From an uncultured Anaerovibrio sp. (GTDB taxonomy: Bacteria; Bacillota; Negativicutes; Selenomonadales; Selenomonadaceae), in contig CACZYN010000091.1 of the NCBI GenBank assembly GCA_902785445.1, forward strand, positions 1 to 7,338: 7,338 nucleotides of DNA, in the 5' to 3' direction. The position numbers and the translations under genes were made by a program. The notes below the pieces were generated by a model that was given only the letters and a program-made list of their open reading frames with translations, searched no databases and had not been told where the DNA came from. This document shows positions 5,249-7,338 of this stretch, in pieces. Position 1 is the stretch's first letter. Every line of letters starts with the position of its first letter.

Positions 5249-6016
5249 ATGAAGATTCTTATCAGCAATGATGATGGGGTGCAGTCTCCGGGAATTGAGG
5301 CTTTGGTAAAGGCCTTGCATAAGGATTATGAGGTGGTGGTGGCCGCCCCGGCTACTCAGCAGAGTGCCAAGGCTCATGCTATTACCGTGGGACAGCCTAT
5401 TTATGTGGACAAATACCAGCCTTTGGCTGATGCCTATGGTGTTGAGGCCTACAGTGTTTTTGGTACCCCGGCGGACAGCGTAAAGCTGTATTTGGAAGGC
5501 CTGTTAGGTCATAAGCCGGAAAAGTATCCTGATTTGGTGATTTCAGGTATCAATAACGGCTCCAATTTGGGGACAGATTTGATTTATTCTGGTACGGTGG
5601 GGGCAGCTAGAGAGGGCTATATTCATAAGATTAGTTCCCTGGCTGTTTCTTTGGATTATAATGCCAGTATTACCTTTGATATGGTAGCGCAGGAGTTGGC
5701 GAAGAAGCTGCCGGAGTTATTGGCATTAAGTAAGGATAAAATATTCTTTAATATAAATTTCCCCAAGGCCTTCCATGAGGACTTTAAATGGCATTGGGCC
5801 CGTCAGGGAGTTCGTGACTACGAAAATGCCTATATTCCGCGCACCTCTGAGGACGGTCGCATGTATTTCATGGTGGAGGGAGATATTATCGACGAGGGAA
5901 ATACCCCTGATGCGGATATTACTCTGTGTAACTCCGGTCATATCACCATTACCCCTATGCGACTGAGCGTGGCAGATTGTCTTTTCCTGCGGGATTTGGC
6001 AGGAAAGGTGTTATGA
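5249..6016 (+). CDS. surE: 5'/3'-nucleotidase SurE
   Basis: This 255-residue cytoplasmic metal-dependent phosphatase removes phosphate from nucleoside monophosphates. It has the full family length. The metal site is visible: NDDG at the N-terminus gives Asp8 and Asp9, Ser39 lies in QQSAKAHAIT, and Asn102 lies in SGINNGSNLGTD. YSGTVGAAREG (113-123) is the conserved helix start, and ITPMRLSVAD near the end fits the family C-terminus. The ATG at 5249 has an AAGAAGGA ribosome binding site about 7 nt upstream and gives the canonical MKILISNDDG start. It lies between the tRNA-Lys terminator and ahcY, 61 nt before the latter. The two could be linked in salvage of nucleosides, since AhcY releases adenosine. 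The neighbourhood only hints at this. Confidence 0.97.
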   Translation: MKILISNDDGVQSPGIEALVKALHKDYEVVVAAPATQQSAKAHAITVGQPIYVDKYQPLADAYGVEAYSVFGTPADSVKLYLEGLLGHKPEKYPDLVISGINNGSNLGTDLIYSGTVGAAREGYIHKISSLAVSLDYNASITFDMVAQELAKKLPELLALSKDKIFFNINFPKAFHEDFKWHWARQGVRDYENAYIPRTSEDGRMYFMVEGDIIDEGNTPDADITLCNSGHITITPMRLSVADCLFLRDLAGKVL

Positions 6017-6028
6017 TATAAGATATTA

Positions 6029-6037
6029 TGGTATAAT
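6029..6037 (+). promoter_or_regulatory. Extended -10 promoter of ahcY
   Basis: TGGTATAAT fits the extended -10 consensus TGnTATAAT exactly, with no clear -35 box. It lies in the 61-nt gap between surE and ahcY, and the transcript would start near 6044, about 34 nt before the ahcY ATG. That leader is too short to hold an SAH or SAM riboswitch. Confidence 0.5.
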
Positions 6038-6077
6038 TAGATATTGGCATGACTATTGAATTTTTAGGAGGCGTATT

Positions 6078-7319
6078 ATGGAATCAAAAATCAAAGACAT
6101 TAAATTAGCACCTTCTGGACATGATAAAATTAACTGGGTAAAGAATTTTATGCCAGTTATGAAGGCAATTAATGATGAATATTCAGTTTCCAAGCCATTT
6201 GCTGGTAAGCGTATGGTAATGACCATGCATTTGGAGGCCAAAACAGCTTATTTGGCTATTGTATTAAAAAATGCCGGAGCGGAGGTTATTGCTACAGCTT
6301 CCAATCCATTGTCCACCCAGGACGATGTGTGTGCGGCATTGGTGGAGTCCGGGGTAACAGTATTTGCTCATCATGGCTGCACCATGGAAGAATACGATAA
6401 GTATATTGATATGGCCCTGGATTGCGAGCCAGATATTATTATGGATGATGGCGGTGACCTGATTTATCGTCTCCATAATGACCGTCGGGAGTTATTGCCA
6501 AAGATTATTGGCGGCTCTGAGGAAACCACCACCGGTGTTCTTCGCGATAAGGCCCTGGAGGCCGCTGGCAAGCTGGAGTTCCCAATGATGGCAGCCAATG
6601 ATGCTTATTGCAAGTACCTGTTTGATAACCGTTATGGTACAGGCCAGTCCACCTGGGAAGGTATTATGCGGGCTACTAATTTGATTGTTTCCGGTAAGAC
6701 AGTGGTTATTGCCGGCTATGGCTGGTGTGGTAAGGGCGGTGCTTTGCGGGCCAAAGGTCTGGGAGCTAATGTAGTCATTACTGAAGTGGACCCAATTAAG
6801 GCCATTGAAGCTATTTTTGATGGTTTCCGTGTAATGCCAATGGATGAGGCTGCCAAGATTGGTGATATTTTCCTGACCCTGACCGGGGACAAGGATGTTA
6901 TCAGAGAGCGGCATTTTGCCTCTATGAAGGATGGCGCCGTAATGTGTAATTCCGGCCACTTTGACGTGGAAATTAATATTCCGGAGCTGGAAGCTATGAC
7001 GGAGTCCCGCACTCAGGTAAAGGAAGGCATTGAGGAATTTAAATTCGCCGATGGCAAGAAGCTTTATCTGTTGGGTGAGGGACGTTTGGTAAATCTGGCC
7101 TGTGGTGACGGACATCCTGCAGAAATAATGGATCTGTCCTGGGGCGTACAGTTCTTCTCGGCTCTCCACATTATTGAAAATCACGATAAGCTGGAGAATA
7201 AGGTATATGTATTGCCAGAGGAAGTGGACCAAAAGATTGCCAAGATTAAACTGGCAGCTATGGGCGTTGAGATCGACGAGCTGACACCAGAGCAGTATGC
7301 ATACTTGCATCAGTGCTAG
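6078..7319 (+). CDS. ahcY: Adenosylhomocysteinase (short form)
   Basis: This NAD-dependent cytoplasmic enzyme of 413 residues hydrolyses S-adenosylhomocysteine to adenosine and homocysteine, which removes the inhibitor left by SAM methyltransferases. The motifs are in order: HLEAKTAYLA (51-60), SNPLSTQDDV (75-84), DDGGDLI (123-129), GSEETTTGVLRD (146-157), NDAYCKYLFDNRYG (174-187, with the catalytic Lys179 and Asp183), the Rossmann loop GYGWCGKGG (213-221), CNSGHFDVEI (290-299) and GDGHPAEIMD (343-352). The GYGWCGKG form, the lack of the roughly 40-residue insert of the eukaryotic/proteobacterial type, and an end in YLHQC in place of the Lys/Tyr tail place it in the short-form clade. AGGAGG (6066-6071) lies 6 nt before the ATG. 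Nothing recognisable follows in the last 19 nt of the window. Confidence 0.98.
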   Translation: MESKIKDIKLAPSGHDKINWVKNFMPVMKAINDEYSVSKPFAGKRMVMTMHLEAKTAYLAIVLKNAGAEVIATASNPLSTQDDVCAALVESGVTVFAHHGCTMEEYDKYIDMALDCEPDIIMDDGGDLIYRLHNDRRELLPKIIGGSEETTTGVLRDKALEAAGKLEFPMMAANDAYCKYLFDNRYGTGQSTWEGIMRATNLIVSGKTVVIAGYGWCGKGGALRAKGLGANVVITEVDPIKAIEAIFDGFRVMPMDEAAKIGDIFLTLTGDKDVIRERHFASMKDGAVMCNSGHFDVEINIPELEAMTESRTQVKEGIEEFKFADGKKLYLLGEGRLVNLACGDGHPAEIMDLSWGVQFFSALHIIENHDKLENKVYVLPEEVDQKIAKIKLAAMGVEIDELTPEQYAYLHQC

Positions 7320-7338
7320 TACACTAGTTGAAAGTAAA

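Noticed and set aside
6017..6077. SAH or SAM riboswitch before ahcY
   Set aside because: The gap is only 61 nt and holds a promoter; there is no room for the aptamer and no matching core sequence.
6492..7310. Long open frame on the minus strand opposite ahcY
   Set aside because: It lies wholly inside the clear ahcY gene, has no ribosome binding site and encodes no recognisable protein.
1..7338. CRISPR array
   Set aside because: No regularly spaced repeats with variable spacers are present; the 21-bp repeats are adjacent pairs, not an array.

Overview
The window looks like chromosome from a diderm Firmicute of the Negativicutes type (Selenomonas/Anaerovibrio-like). It joins the end of a TonB-dependent outer-membrane receptor, which needs an outer membrane, to Firmicutes-style genes with strong AGGAGG-like ribosome binding sites, intrinsic terminators and a short-form S-adenosylhomocysteinase. 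The genus cannot be fixed from the sequence alone.

Layout. Positions 1-1195 (+) hold the C-terminal beta-barrel of a TonB-dependent receptor. A probable one-base frameshift lies near position 63. Positions 1201-2592 (-) hold an AT-rich two-gene unit: a Fic-domain protein followed by a short protein resembling the N-terminal part of MqsA/YgiT antitoxins. The unit is bracketed by two palindromes with the same half-site (AATAGGGAACTTTT) and the same 17-nt spacing. One is the terminator behind the receptor gene. The other covers the Fic promoter.

Positions 2600-4097 hold a small membrane-anchored protein gene (-) with its own terminator, a divergent intergenic region, and an AraC-family regulator (+). 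The intergenic region carries two pairs of direct repeats, each with an exact 21-bp GACA-to-GACA period, as in known AraC-type operators. One pair abuts the weak -35 region of the small gene. The other lies just upstream of the regulator's start codon.

Positions 4126-7319 (+) are housekeeping: a CinA-type protein without the usual C-terminal amidase domain, a tRNA-Lys(CUU) with a consensus promoter and a terminator, surE (5'-nucleotidase) and ahcY (adenosylhomocysteinase). SurE and AhcY both act in nucleotide and one-carbon salvage. ahcY probably has its own extended -10 promoter.

The most interesting parts are the Fic/MqsA-like pair and the AraC-small-protein module. In the pair, the Fic motif has lost its catalytic His and the antitoxin-like partner lacks both its cysteines and its HTH. 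The pair sits between matched palindromes.
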